Shown: positions 23,601 through 38,029 of the stretch, piece by piece
How the letters are laid out: every line of letters starts with the position of its first letter
Numbering within the stretch: position 1 is the first letter of the stretch
Assembly (NCBI GenBank): GCA_014529385.2
Contig: CM043968.1
Span: 125,445,518 to 125,509,517 of the forward strand
DNA length: 64,000 nt
Direction of reading: 5' to 3'
DNA from: Adiantum capillus-veneris
Lineage: Eukaryota > Streptophyta > Polypodiopsida > Polypodiales > Pteridaceae
The notes under the pieces: model-generated
Databases searched by the model: none
Told to the model about the DNA's origin: nothing
The model's input: the letters and a program-made list of their open reading frames with translations, nothing else
Translations under genes and position numbers: made by a program

Positions 23601-26600
23601 AAAGCAGTTTACATGAAAAGCCTTCAAACTCAAAAGCATTTGGTCCAAAAGCAATGCCCAAAAGTTGCCAACGTAAACCACGGAAATCCGTACAACTGCG
23701 ACGTAAGCAGTCAACGCAAAACACGAAAATCCGTATAGTTCGCCACGTCATCATGTCAACGCAAAATCAGGGTTCTCCGTACAGCTGCCACGTCATCAGT
23801 CCATGCGTGTGTGCGTGTGGGTCCTGCTTTATTTTAATGCCTTTATGTCACTTGGGCCCCATCGGACGGGGTCCCATAAGTTGGTAGGACTTCTTCTTCT
23901 GCTGTTGCTTGTTCTTCTTAGGGTTTAGGCCTCTCGGCCGAGATCTGAAGGTTGGCTCTGTTCTTCACGGACTTGACATGTTAGCAGTTTGTGACACCGC
24001 ATCTTGATCCTATCTAATAGTGGTGTTACCTGATTTTCCCTAGTTCTCCTGTTAGGTGCAGCGGAATGAATGTTGTATTTTCTCAAGATTAGTGATCTTT
24101 ATTGCTCAAGGTTCCTTTTAGTTCTTTAGGGAAAGAGAGAGATTTCCGTCTTGTAGAGTGCTGTGGTCACGAACAAAGTGAGTGGATATTGTGCGTGCAA
24201 GTGAATGAGACTGAGAGAAGGAGAGAGAATAGATACGACACCTGAGAGGTTGTAAAACCCTCCTCCGAAGGCCCCACTCTCGTCGGCGAGAGTGGTCTAA
24301 CTTTGATTGCACAAAGGTGTACAATGCGTATGCAATGGACTGATGCAATGGGACTATGCCGATGACGACGACGGCGACTTCGTGGCTGAAAACTGTGATC
24401 TTCTATGGGCTGAATTCGGTGGCTGTTTCAAGGCTGAAAATGACTGTTTTCTTGCTGTGGTTATGGCTGAAAATGATCAAGTTGTCGGGGGTCTTGCCGA
24501 TGGTAAAAACTCTGAAGACTTGGACCTAGCAGGCTGCGTTTTTAGGGGCTGTTGTACCTGCTGAAAACGCTGCAACAGCAGGCCTGTCCAAGGCTGAAAA
24601 ACGCTGCAAGGGCAGCCCCCTAGCGTTAGTGGTTGTTGACAAAAAAACGTTGAAGGGGCAAAAACGCCAGCATAAAGGGGATGATGGCGATGTCTGCAAG
24701 AGGATGAAACGCCAGGGGGTGAGACCTGATGGCGATGCTAGATCTAGGAAAAACGCAAAGGATGGGGTGATAATGGCGATGGATCTGATGCTGAGGGGGG
24801 GGTACTGCTGAGAAGTTGCTTGTTGAGCGGGAAGCTCCTGCTGCCTCTTCTGCCAGAAAGTGCTAACTTGGGTTTGCTTATATATTAACTTAGCAAAATT
24901 GCCCTACCTACTTTTGTTGGAAAGTCACTTAAAAATAATAAGTGAAAATAACCAATAAATAGGAAAATAGGCTAAATGCACTGGAAAATTTCCTAACTGA
25001 TGCTAATGGATTCTGATGGGAATTCCGATGATCATGTTGTGTGCAACCGGAGGATATGCATCTATTGCTAAGTGATTGGGCATGCACGGTCTACGAATAG
25101 ACTCACAAAGTGCCAGATCATTGCTAATCTAAACTGACTTGACTGACGGTAACCCTGCTATGGTGTAGCTTGTCCACGGACACATAGGGTTGGGATGTGT
25201 CACGTGACATCTCCTTCTTGCGAAATTGTCTTGCACTACGATACAAAGGACTTTCATGACTATGTGGCTCTAGCTTTTCTTTGACGGGACATCTGATTGC
25301 AATCATTAAGGTATTGCACCAAGACGCAAGCTGGCATGGGTCGCCCGCCCTGAGTTCCGATTGTGTCAATAGTTGGCAAAGGCAAGGGCTAGGTCAATGA
25401 TGGTAAGGCAAGGGCGAGAGTTGGGAGTAAGAGGGCAAGGTTAAGGGGTTGAAAGCCAATTAAACGAGAGATGAGATAGGCTTTGTCAATAACAGTCGCT
25501 TGGTTGCTTGAGGTGGAACGGGAGAGCACCATGTACCAACAGAAAGAACAGACTGAACAGACTTTAGACACCTCAAAACAATTGAATTGAAAGAGATACA
25601 CTGCACACGAGACACGAAGTGGTGGAGTTCCACCCCAAGAGAGTAGTGGCCCCAAACGATGGCGCCTCTTTCAATATTTCTTTATATTGCTTCAACTTAG
25701 TACAACGTCGGCAACACGTCTCTGCATCTCCACGTGGAAGCATGTGAAAGTGCGCGTGTGCAAGAGAGAGAGAGCACAACAAATGTTGGTAAGGGGAAGA
25801 GGGACGGTGAGCCCCCCATGACTACCAGAGCAGAAGACCCGTACAATGCCAATCGTATGTGATATGTGTACCCCTTTAGCTCCATATGTATGACTGCCCA
25901 AGGTAAACGTCCAACTCAAGTGGGCGGCCGGACAAGGTACAACCTATGTATGGGTGGCCAGCCCGGAGACACTAGCCGTACAAGGAAGTGCCATAGACCT
26001 GTGTGAAGCAGCAGAGTGGTGTAAATCTAACACCCCCTCTCAGCACCTTATGCTGAATAAACAGCATGAAGCCGAAGATGTGAGGCTAACGATGAAGATG
26101 TCTGCTGCGATGTCTGCAGTTATTTGGAGTGTCCCAACCTTCGAAATCTCCATGGTGTGATGTTGTCACAAGCAGTGTAGCAAACTGCTATACTCTACTA
26201 ATGCAGTGTGAAGATACTGGGTGAAGGTCCCGAACTGAGTGTGAAAACAACTCCTTGTAGTTAAAGAAGTGCCAATAGACCTGCAAGTGTCCTGCCCAAT
26301 AGGATCTGTGGTTTTTGTTGTCAAAACGTCCGGAGAAAATGGGGAAGCCCAGGAACCGTCGTGAGAATGACCGGAAGGTTGTCAATGCATGAAACTGTAA
26401 CCCAGTGTGGCCAGGTGGCTAAGCTGTGTAAAACTCGAGAAAGGCCAGATGTAGCAATCTGCGCCGTAAACGTCCTCTGAAACAAGGAAAGCTAGACCAA
26501 ACGGTCTGCACTGTAGAAGCTACTGTAAGCTGAAGCAGTCACCGAGAGACCACACGGACCACCAGCGGATGGTGTCCTGTCAGTAGGTAGGGTAATCCAA

Positions 26601-29375
26601 GATGAGGGGAAAGCTAGACTAAACAGTCTGCACTGTGAAGGGCCTCTGAGAAGAGGTGCGGTCAAACCAAGGTGTCTGCATCGTGATCATCGTGTAGAAG
26701 TAGGGAAGTCAGATTGAGCAGTCTGCACTGTGAATAATCTTTGAGAAGAGGAAAGGCTGGATCAATCTGTGTGCACCATGGCCCGTCTTGCTTGTATCTC
26801 CTGCCTCCAATCCTCCGGTTTAACCAAAACAAAATCCACGCCAACAACACCACCAAATCGCATCTCGGTGTGGCTCTCAATGTGAATGAGCTGGGAGTGT
26901 CCAATTGCCCAGGTCGGGGGATAAGGCTGTTGTAAGGTTACCGAGGGTGAGTGTAAGCAACTTTGAAGGTAGCAATCCAAATGATTAGGTGTCACGTGAC
27001 ACATCCCAACCCTATGTGTCCGTGGACAAGCTACACCACAGCAGGGTTCCCGTCAGTTCAGTCAGTATAGATTAGCAGTGATCTGGCACCTTTGTGAGTC
27101 TATTTGTAGACCGTGCATGCCCAATCACTTAGCATAGATGCATATCCTCCGGTTGCACACAGCATGATCATCGGAATTCCCATCAGAATCCATTAGCATC
27201 ATTTAGGGGAATTTTCTAGTGCATTTAGCCTATTTTCCTATTTGTTGGGATTTTCACTTATTATTTTTAAGTGACTTTCCAACAAAAGTAGGTAGGGCAA
27301 TTTTGCTAAGTTAATATATAAGCAAACCAAAGTTCACACTTTTTGGCAGAAGAGGCACCAGGAGCTTCCCGCTCAACAGGCAACTTCTCAGCAGTACCCC
27401 CCAACACCCCCAGCGTTTGGATCCCTTTCCTTGCCGGGCAAGTCCCCATCTCTAGCATTTTTCCAGATCCAGCCATCGCCATCCATGTTCTCCATTGCCT
27501 GGCGTTTTTAACCCTCAACAGCAGATTCAGCACCATTGCAGATTTAGCGTTTTTCAGCCTCAGCAAAAACGCCAGCAAGGCAGATTTCCTTCAGCGTTTT
27601 TGTTCAAGTATTCGGACCCTTCTAGGCCAGCGTTTTCAGCATTGTAGCATCTGCTGTGGCAGCGTTTTTTCAGCCAAGTAGTTCTCCCCAAAAACGCAGC
27701 CTAAAGAGCAGCAGCATCAGCGTTTTCACCCTCAGCATGACCCCCGACCAAGACAGTCAATTTCAGCCATGAAACAGTAAGAAAACCAGTCATTTTCAGC
27801 CTTGAAACAGTCCAAGAAATTCAGCATTAAGAAGATCCCAGATTTCAGCCCAAGTCGCCGTCGCCATCACCGTCGTCGTCATCGGCATAGTCCCATTGCA
27901 TCAGTCCATTGCATATGCATTGTACACCTTTGTGCAATCAAAGTTAGACCACTCTCGCCGACGAGAGTGGGGCCTTCGGAGGAGGGTTTTACAACCTCTC
28001 GGTGTCGTATCTCTTCTCTCTCCTTCTCTTAGTCTCATTCACTTGCACGCACAATATCCACTCACTTTGTTCGTGACCACAACACTCTACAAGACGGAAA
28101 GCTCTCTCTTCCCCAAGAACTAAAAGGAACCTTGAGCAGTAAAGATCACTAATCTTGAGAAAAAACAACATTCATTCCGCTGCACCTAACATTAGGAGTG
28201 TAGAAGAGCAACTGCACTACCATCCAAGCCAAGCTCCAGGTGACCCCGGATATAGTCTCGGGATGCCTGACTTCCGCATCTTGCAGGTAAACTCTTTGAG
28301 AGAGTCCAAAGCACTGAAGTCCTACTTTACTCTGTAGATCCAAGCAATGAACCTGTCCAAGAAGAGATCCAAGATCCTCTCCCTAAGTCCATGTAGATGC
28401 TTTTGTGTAAGCAAGTGATTTGACGTGTCGAGGTCAGGTGGTAAATGTCTATCCACCCAAGATGGTGGTGTCTTCTTTGGAATGTCGGAATCCCATATGC
28501 CATGAGCATGGCCATATCTCGTGTGAACTCCTTTGATGAGTGCATAGGTGTGTCCATGGCAAACCACAAGTCACCACCCCCTCTGGAGTGCGCAACTGCC
28601 GAATGATGGCTGGAATGAATGGATCTCCCAAGGATCGTACGCGCGTAGATGATCAAGCCAATGTCGAAGATACCGTGTACTGAAGCAGTCAGTGAGAGAC
28701 CGCATGGACCACCATCGGATGGTGTCCTGACAGGAGGTAACTTCATCATTTGTGAAAAACACAAGCCAAGAGGCTGCTGTCCACCTGAAAACACAACTGC
28801 GAGGTGATGAAAACGCTGCTGTCCAGCGATTTTCAGCGTGCTCGTACGCTCCCAGCGATGTCCAGTGCGGTGCAGAGGGTCTGGGGATGGTGGGGAATCA
28901 ATGTAGCAACCCCGGGTGGGCTGGGTACAGAGAAAACAGCAGTGAATGCTGGCTGAAAACTGATGGGAATGAAGAGGATCAGGCCCGGCAAGGCACCGGA
29001 TGCCAAGCCGGTTTGGAAGGCAAGATCAAGTGCGTGGGAACTAGTGCCCGCCCTCTCAACCTGAAAACGCAAGGGCAGCCCCCAAAAACGCTAGGTGCTC
29101 CAGCAAAAAATGCAGATGGCATCAAAAAACGCAAATGGAGGGAGGGGCTTTCCATGACGAAAAGGGTCCCAGACCCTAGCGCTTGTGGAGAAAGTAGCAT
29201 ATCTGATGAGTTCTTGCAAAACCGCAGGTGGTAGAGCATTCCATCACGAGAATGCTGTCCAAGTGATGGTGTCACCCCCTCTTGCAGAGATTGCTGGCTG
29301 ATTGTCCTCTTGGGAGAAGAACCTTATGCTGATGATACACGGTCTCAAGACCATGGAAAGCTCGCTGCTGATACC

Positions 29376-29440
<65 letters not shown>

Positions 29441-32400
29441 GTGGTATGGGGAAGAGGGGGCGATCAACCCCCCATGACTACCCGAAGAGAAGACCCGTAC
29501 AATGCCAATCGTATGTTATATGTGTACCCCCCTGGCTCCATATATATGAGTGCCCAAGGTGGGTGCCCAACTCAAGTGGACGGCTGGCCCCAAACTCGGG
29601 CGGCCGGACAAGGTACAACCTATGCATGGGTGGCCAACCCAGAGACACTAGCCGTACATGGAATTGCCCTAGACCTATGTGAAGCATCAGAGTGGTGTAA
29701 ATCTAAGAAAGCATGCCAAAAAGTGAGCCCTTGGCACATATTTAAAGGCCCTTTGGCCATGAAAAGTAGTTTACATGAAAAATTTTCAAACTCAAAAGCA
29801 TTTGGTCTCCAAAAGCTATCAGCGCAAATTTAGGGAAGCCGTACAATTTGCCATGTCAGCAACTAGCAGCACAAAACGTGGACGTCCATAAAGTTGCCAC
29901 GTCATCAGCTTGTCATTGTGTTTTACGAACAGTACGTACTGTCCTTCTATGTATAAGCGTTTTACGTAATTTTGTCTCCTGTTTTATTATTAGGTCCGGT
30001 CCCATCGGATAGGGTACCTTATGTTGGTAACTTTTTATGCCATTGAAGGTTTCGTCAACACATTTGGTGAACCTACTGCAATTGTTTGTGTGTTATGTCT
30101 GACATTCTTGTCTTGTTGATTACCTACTGTAATGGTATGTCTGCTGCTCTGATTACCTTCTGTGTCAGCATTCAAGGTCGGTGTTTGTGTTTCACGAGAG
30201 TAATGATGCTATGAAAGAACCTATCCCGAAGGAGAAATTGTTAGACCGAGGAGCGGAAATTCAGGAACAACAGATCATGGTTGATTAGAAGCGTTCCTGC
30301 AGATTCAAAATTCAGATTTTGCTGCTACAAGTGCTGCAGATTCAGGTTGCATAGATTCAACAAGGTGTTGCAGATTCAGGTTGCACACATTCAACAAGGT
30401 GTTGTAGATTCAGGCTGCACGGATTCAGACTCTGCAAAATGACAGAAATTTTGATGATTTCGCAGAGACAAAAGAACAATTTCTTGAAATCAAACACATA
30501 AATTTGATGTTGAATCTGATGTTGATAATCAGATCCGTCAAAGCAAACAAACTGAAGAATGGTATCTTTTACTGAATTTTTCCAAACATATAAATACATC
30601 ACTAAACTAAAATATCCCAATCAATTTAAGCAACCAATTAAATGGACTATGCGGATCCCGGTACAGCATCCGTGGCTCTTCGTTTAGCGAATTTAATGGG
30701 TCTCGGATTGGTGTGGTGCACCGATCTTGGGGGCTAAACACGATTGTTGTATTTTAATGATGTGAATGTTATGGGGGGTAAAAGGAAGAAAGAGAAATGT
30801 GAGGTTTGCATGAGTAAGAAGCATGAGGTGGATGATTGTCCGTGTGTAGTTGATGAGTGCTCAAAGTGAGATGCTTGTAGGAAGTGGTGCATGGTGGATT
30901 TGTGCACAAAACTTCATAACATTAGCCGCAAATTGCAAAAGACAACTGTCGATAACAAAATGGAAAGAGCCTTAGAGAAGTTAGATGATTTTGAAGGTGA
31001 CTTGGAAAATGCATATGAATGGCTATATGATTATAAAGGGGATAGGCAAAAATCATGTTCTAGTAGAAAGAAGGTTTTCAAGCTGCAAAAAGCATGTGAG
31101 AAGTTGAGGGATGCATATGAGAATGAGTTTGAAGGGGATTGGGTGATGATGACGATGATGTATGGAGCATGGAGCTCGTAATCCACCAAGTAGGGATACC
31201 AAACCTGGAGGAGGAGGAGGTGCAAAAGGAGGTTGGCAAAAAGAGCCTGTCACGGGACACATCCAACCCTATGTGTTCGTGAACAAGCTACACATGACCA
31301 GGGTTCAGTTTAGTCAAGTCAGTCTAGAATAGGAAGTGATCTGGCACTTTGGTGAGTCTGTTCGCAGACCGTGGATGTCGAGACACTTAGATTAGATGCA
31401 TATCCTTTGGTTGCACACAACATGATGATCAGATTTCCATCAGTTTCTGATTGGACCTATTTCAGGTGAGTAGAGGAAATCTTTTTGGCTTTAAATGGCC
31501 TCACGTCTTCTCGGGTAAATCTCATCAATCAGGTAATTCTTAAGGTGTTTCGCCAATCTCGGGTCCGTGGAGTACTTAATCAATCTGTTCACACATATGC
31601 GAATCTGCAGTTGACGTTGAGAGGCAGAAGTGAAAAAATAGACCCGGTGGCCTCTACACCAAGACTATGCACAATGGCCTCATCATGGGGAATACGCAAT
31701 AGGGGCACCACCTAGCAAGATATGCGGCTAGGACGCATACATATACACAATGAAACATGCCATGGAAAACAATTTCAAGATCCACGCCCAAATGTGGAAT
31801 GGGGTGGTCAGAGAATAAGGTGAGAGGAGGGGTGAGTGAGTGAGAATGGGCTCGCTACTCGTGCATGTAGTAAGGAAGATAACGAGGTCAGGGATACATG
31901 CAAGTATGCTCACTTCTCATACAAAAGGTGGCGAATCCACACACCTCAAGATGGAAGTAGCAAGATGATAGGAATATGAGAGGGAGAGAGTGTGTGTGTG
32001 TGTATGGTGGCGAATCCGCACACCTTAACATAAGCAGAAAAAAAATGGCAAGGAACAAGCATATACCATACTCACAATGAGATGTATCCAAAGCAACACA
32101 AAGTATGGCACCAAGATGGAGTGTGTTGATTGCTTGCAAAAGATGAATACAATAGGTAGCGTATGGCAGGAAAATGAGCAGGGAACAAGATCGTAGGAGG
32201 CATAATGGAGAGATGGGAGTTGATGGCGAGGAATATCATGAGTGTGTCCACCCTCCTTCTTCTTGAAATTGTGCCTTCAACCCTTAATTACAAGTAGTGT
32301 GGAGGTGTGGTGCTCATCTTTTTGTGCATGGTGATGGTGATGATGATGCTGTTGTGATTATGTGATTAGGGTTCATGCTACAAGCATGTAGCACAAGAGT

Positions 32401-33806
32401 GTATATGGATAGGTGTGTGTGTGTGTGTCCCCTTTAAGTGAGCTCTCATGGCCTCCTTATATAGGGAAGGAGGGGAGGATTTAGCAATATTTCTATTTGA
32501 GGTGAGTGTCCCACTTTGGTGACTAGGAAAATGGGGTGCATGTGACTGTGGCTCCCATCTTGTCTCCTCATTATTTAAAATACCAGAGTCAATAGAGAGA
32601 GAAGATGAGAGAATGTGGGTAGGATGTAGAGGATAGGAGATATTTACAATAGTCTAGCTTTGGCTAGACATAAGCTTATTAGGGAGAGAAGAGAGGTAAG
32701 AAATTTACAAGAGAGATTGTCAAAGGTGGATAGTTGTTGATGAGGATGGATCCTCCAAAAATGGTGATAGAATCACTCTAGACTTGCCAAGACCTCATTA
32801 AAAGAGCCTTGTCTCTTGTAATCATGTTTGAAGACTTGTAGAACCATAGCCATTCTAGAGGGAAGAAAATTGGGGATGGCTTGTGTCACCATTACACGAG
32901 AAAACTGGGGTCCACTACAAAAATCATATCTCCGTGTTCATAACTCCAAAAATTCTGAAAAAATTTGAGCTAAAAGTTGAGATCACGAGCTACATCTTTC
33001 ATGTTGAACGCTCCTTCAGATTCGGGGTTCTTCTTTACTTAAAAAATTCAGCCAAATAATGTATTATTTGTGGCTGCAAAGGTCTTTTGGTGGTCCCCTT
33101 TGAGTGGACTTCTCTCTTGCCTTCAAGTGTAAGCTCCTTCATGTGTGTGAAAACATGACCTAGAGTTTTGAAAAGATTGGCAATCATCTAGATGGAGGTA
33201 TTATTGAAATTTGAAAGTGGGGTTGAGGTTTGAAAATGAAAACTAGTGAATAAAATATTTGGTAGGGTGGAATAATATATATACATAAAAAAATATATTA
33301 GAAAATACTAAAATATATAATGTAATTTAGAATATATATATATAATATTTAAGGTCAAAAGAGAGATCAACAAAGAAAGCTTACTTATTTATGCTACATC
33401 GTGATTGATTAGCATAAGTCTTATTTATTTAATAAAGGCTAAAACGTTTGTGAAAAAGGGAAGAAAAATCAAAAGTAACTTATATAATAGGAAATATTTT
33501 TGGTAAAAGAGAAAAGAAAATATGGGGGGTTCCCATGCATGGAAAAGCTTGCCTCAACGTTTGTACTCCGTTCTGGCAAACTTTTTGGCGGAAAAATTTG
33601 CCCAAATCTTCATTCTTTTCTTCAGTTTTCGTGCCGGATTTTCAACTTTTCTTTGCCTTCCCACTGAGAGGTGTTATCTCTGTCAGATTCTCCAGGAGAA
33701 CCCATGTGTAATCTGGGATTCTTTATGGCTTTATGCCCTGCAAGACAGAGCGATGAAGATGGGAGCACGTCGATGCGCGACGTACGAAGGGTGGGAGTGA
33801 CTGAAC

Positions 33807-33868
<62 letters not shown>

Positions 33869-35031
33869 CCCAGCGGAGTTCCGTGGCCAGGGTATTGGCC
33901 CCAAAGTCCGGCGCCCCTTTCGGTATTTCTTTTTCATTAATAATTGCAAAGTACAACTCTTGAGGAACCTTTGCTCTCAGACTCTGCGTCCAGATGCTCT
34001 GTAGAGTGAGGCCCCAAGGGCTCTTATAAATTTTCAAGGGATGCCAAAAAGCAGAGCCCCAAAAGCTTCAAAATTAAAAGCAAATAGTCCGAAAAGCACC
34101 TTGTTCCAAAACTGCCAGAAAAAGCAGCCAGCGTGATTTGTGAAATCCGTACAATTGCCACGTCATCATGTTAGCGCAAAATGTGGCCGTCCGTACGACT
34201 GCCACGTCATCAACCAGTCAACGCAATCTGCGGACAGTCCATACATTCAGCCACGTCATCATTTTGTCTGTACTCTCCTCTGCTCTCGATCGTCATGCCA
34301 CATCATCAACTGTAGTGTCCGCGGATGGTCATGCCACGTCATCATTTTGTGATATCCGAGCACACAATGTTTTTACGACACGACTATTCAAGTGGCTGTA
34401 CTTGCTCGCAAGGCGAAGTCAGCATCAAGGCTGGTATTTTGCGACAATAGTAAGGTTACCTAGTAATTCATATGGTCGGTGTTTACATCGCATCAATACC
34501 TAACAAGTTTGGAGGCGTTTTCATCGGCTTATGCATCCACAAGCATCAAAAGCATTTAGCATCAAAAGTACAGAAAGCATCCAAAGGAAGTTCGGCAGTT
34601 GTGCGTCACCTTTTACAGGGGGGGATGTCACGTGCGCACTGCAGTTGTGCCACGTGGACAAGCTACTGCTATAGTCTAGCGTCAGTCGTAGTTTAGCATA
34701 GGACTTAGCTTGGCACTTTGTGAGCCTCTAGCAGGACGTGCCTGCCCATGCAAGTCGTAGTTGCATACCCTCTCTTGCACAATACAATCATTTCAGCATA
34801 TGGGCATAGGAGTCGTCTCATAAGTCGCATGTGGACAGTCCCTTAAGTAATGTATTAATAAGTGACTTTCCAGCTTTATTTTCCAAGATCGTGGGGGCTG
34901 ATTTATGGCTGCTCGACCCAGCATGGATTTGATATATAAGTGAACTTGGGGTCTCTTCCCTCAACAAGCAAGGACCCCTCAATATCTGCAACAACACCCT
35001 CAAGTACCTTCAACACTCAGCCCATCCCCAT

Positions 35032-35084
<53 letters not shown>

Positions 35085-37935
35085 ACAAACACAAAACACT
35101 GGTGTGTGGAAGAGGGGGCTGATCCACTGACTACCAAAACATGAAGACCCAATACACATAACTAGATGATGGAAGTGGATACCCCCGTGGCCCCATAAAT
35201 AGGTGCCCAAGGGGAGGTAGGGCAATACCTGGAAAAATCCCCCACGACATAACAAGAAATAAATGAAATATGAGGGCGCCCATACAAGGTGGGCGACCGG
35301 CCCAGAAGTGGGCGGCTGGACAATGCAGAGGAAATGCATATGCAAAGGGTGGCTAGCCCGGAGGCACACTAGCCGTACAAGCATGCCCTAGACCTATGAA
35401 GCAATAGAGTGCTGCAAATCTAACACCCCCTCTCAGCACCTGATGTTGAACAAACAGGCAAATGATGAAGATGTCTGCTGTGAGAGTGCGCATGTGTGAA
35501 AGCGTGAGGGGGGAGAGAGAGAGACACAAAACGCTAGATGTGGCAGAGGGGACGATCGGCCCCCCATGACTACCAGAACAAGAGACCCGTACAATGATCA
35601 GATGGTGTGTGGGTACCCCCCCTGGCTCCATATATAGGTGCCCAAAGGGGAGGTCGAGCAGAGCATGAGAAAGCCTCGACGACCCAGCATAAAAAGAACG
35701 AATATAGTAGAGAGCTCAGACAAAGTGGGCGGCAGGTCCCAAACTCGGGCGGCCGGACTAGGTAAAACCTAGACTATGGGTAGCCAGCTTGGAGACATAC
35801 TAGCCGTACAAGTATGCCATAGACCTATGTGAAGCAGCACAGTGGTGTATGTCTAACATCCCCTCTCAGCAGCTGATGTTGAACAAACCGCATGAAGCCG
35901 AAGATGTGAGGCAAATGATAAAGATGTCTGCTGCAATGTCCACTGAAGGACAATACTCCGGTGAACTCCGCGAGTGTAGCAGCAGTTTGGGGTGTCCCAA
36001 CCTCCGAGAGATCTACAAGGTAAAGTGTCGTCACGAGCAGTGTAGCAAACTGTTGTACTCCGTCGATACAGGGTGAAGATATTGCGTGAAGGTCCCCAAA
36101 TGAGTGTGAAAACAACTCCTTGTCGTAAAAGAAGTGCCACTATGACCAAGACTTGTTCTCCTTAGGCTTTCCTTTGTTGTGCTTCATCTCTTGGCAGAGA
36201 GCAATTGCTACCACCTAGTTGAGATCCACGGGGTCGAAGACTTCTACATCAAACTTGATATATTCATCCAACCCGAAAAGGAATGCCTCTTTACGCTCAT
36301 CATCCGATTTGTGTAATTGGGTGCTGAGCTGCAAAACACGGTTAGAAAAAGACATGACTGACATACCATTTTGCTTGAGATTGCGCCAATCTTCTTTCAA
36401 CTGCGTTGGGTACTGAGGAGGTATAAACCGCGCCTTAAGCTTGTCTTGGAAGTCGACCCAATTGAAGGAAAGGGCACGCCTTCTTCGGCTTCCTCTAGGT
36501 GCGTGGTCAACTGTGTCTCTTGCCATGCGTGATACCAATTAATGGCATCACTGGCAAGGTACATGGCTGTCGTCAAAACCTTGCTATTCCCTGTCTTCTT
36601 GGTTGTGGCAAAATAAGCATTAAATTGATGCAACCAAGAATGAATAACATTAGCATCCATCTTACCATCATACTTACTGAATGTCAACTTCTCTGTGACG
36701 GGGTGGTTGGAGTCCGAATGTCTGCTTGTGCTACCTGATTAACCGCCAACATCTTTGACCGGCTCGGGCTTTGAGGTGAGTACCTGTAGGACCAACTCTT
36801 ACATGCGTTGGTTCCTCTGCGTCTCTCGCTCTAACTCCAAGGCAGCTCGTCTGTCTTCGGCCGCTATGCGTTGGGCTTTGTGTGTTTGCTTACGCTCAAG
36901 CTCAATAGCTGCCTTTTTTTCTTTGGCCGCCTAGCGCGCTTGCTCACGCTCATGCTCACGCTCCAAGGCTATCCTTTTTTCTTCGGCTGCCAAGCGCGCT
37001 TGCTCGCGCTCACGCTCCAAGGCTAACCGTCTTTCTTCGCGCTCGCTATCCAAGGCTGCCTTTTGTTCTTCGCGCTCGCGATCCAAGACTTCCTTTCTTT
37101 CCTCGGCCGCAAAGCGCACTTGATCATGCTCGCGATCCAAGGTGGCGCGTTGCGCCTCTTGTTGTAGCATTATGTCCATCATCGTGTTGACCAAAGCCTC
37201 CATAGGATTTGGTGAAACCCTTGGCGTAGATGGGGTCGGAAAAACCTCCCGGTGGGGAAAATTCTTCTTCGCCACCTCCATGCTCATCACCTCCGCGCAA
37301 AGTATCCATTCCGCTTATGGTGGTGATGACCATACACTGAGATCTTGGGTACTTAAGTTAACGAGGAACTTGGGTTCTTGTGGTTCTTGGGTTCTTGAGG
37401 TTCTCGAGTCCTTGAGGTTCGTGAGGTCTTTCTTTAGCTTGTAATCTGTGCTAGAGAAGGAGATTCTCTTACCCGAGCTCGACTCTTCCCTGTAGGCTCT
37501 CCCCTTGGCGGCCTTGCGCTCACACCAAGGTTGCTTTTTTTCACCTCACGTCAATTGGCCGGCCGCTAAGTGCACGGTCCGCTCTCATTGAGTGAAAAGA
37601 GGAACAAGGGGAGGCCGGACAAGCCCTTCTTTCTTGGGTTACCTGTCACTCTTCAAAAACACTATTAGGAATCGACATGCCCAAGTGGACTTGGGTTACG
37701 TGCGACTGCAACAAGCAAAAAATTTCTTGTGGTACTTTCCTTGAGTGATACAGAACACTGCCAAAGCTCTGATACCAATATAAGGTGCAGCGGAAGTGAA
37801 TGTTGAACTTTGCTCACAATGAGTGCTCCGAACTGTGTTCAAGGGTTCCTTTTACTTAGGTAAGGGAGAGCCTTGCGTTCCTTTAGTGAGAGTGCAAATG
37901 ATCACAAACAAGGTGAATGACACTGTGAATGAAGG

Positions 37936-38029
<94 letters not shown>

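Noticed and set aside
30867-30869. TGA as a selenocysteine codon in the Cys-rich ORF
   Set aside because: Land plants lack selenocysteine insertion and no SECIS-like element was seen; a nonsense mutation is simpler.
37823-38025. Long open frame encoding an Arg-Glu repeat protein upstream of the LINE domain
   Set aside because: The repeat is simply translated (GA)n, and the frame joins LTR sequence to a LINE scrap; it is not a gene.
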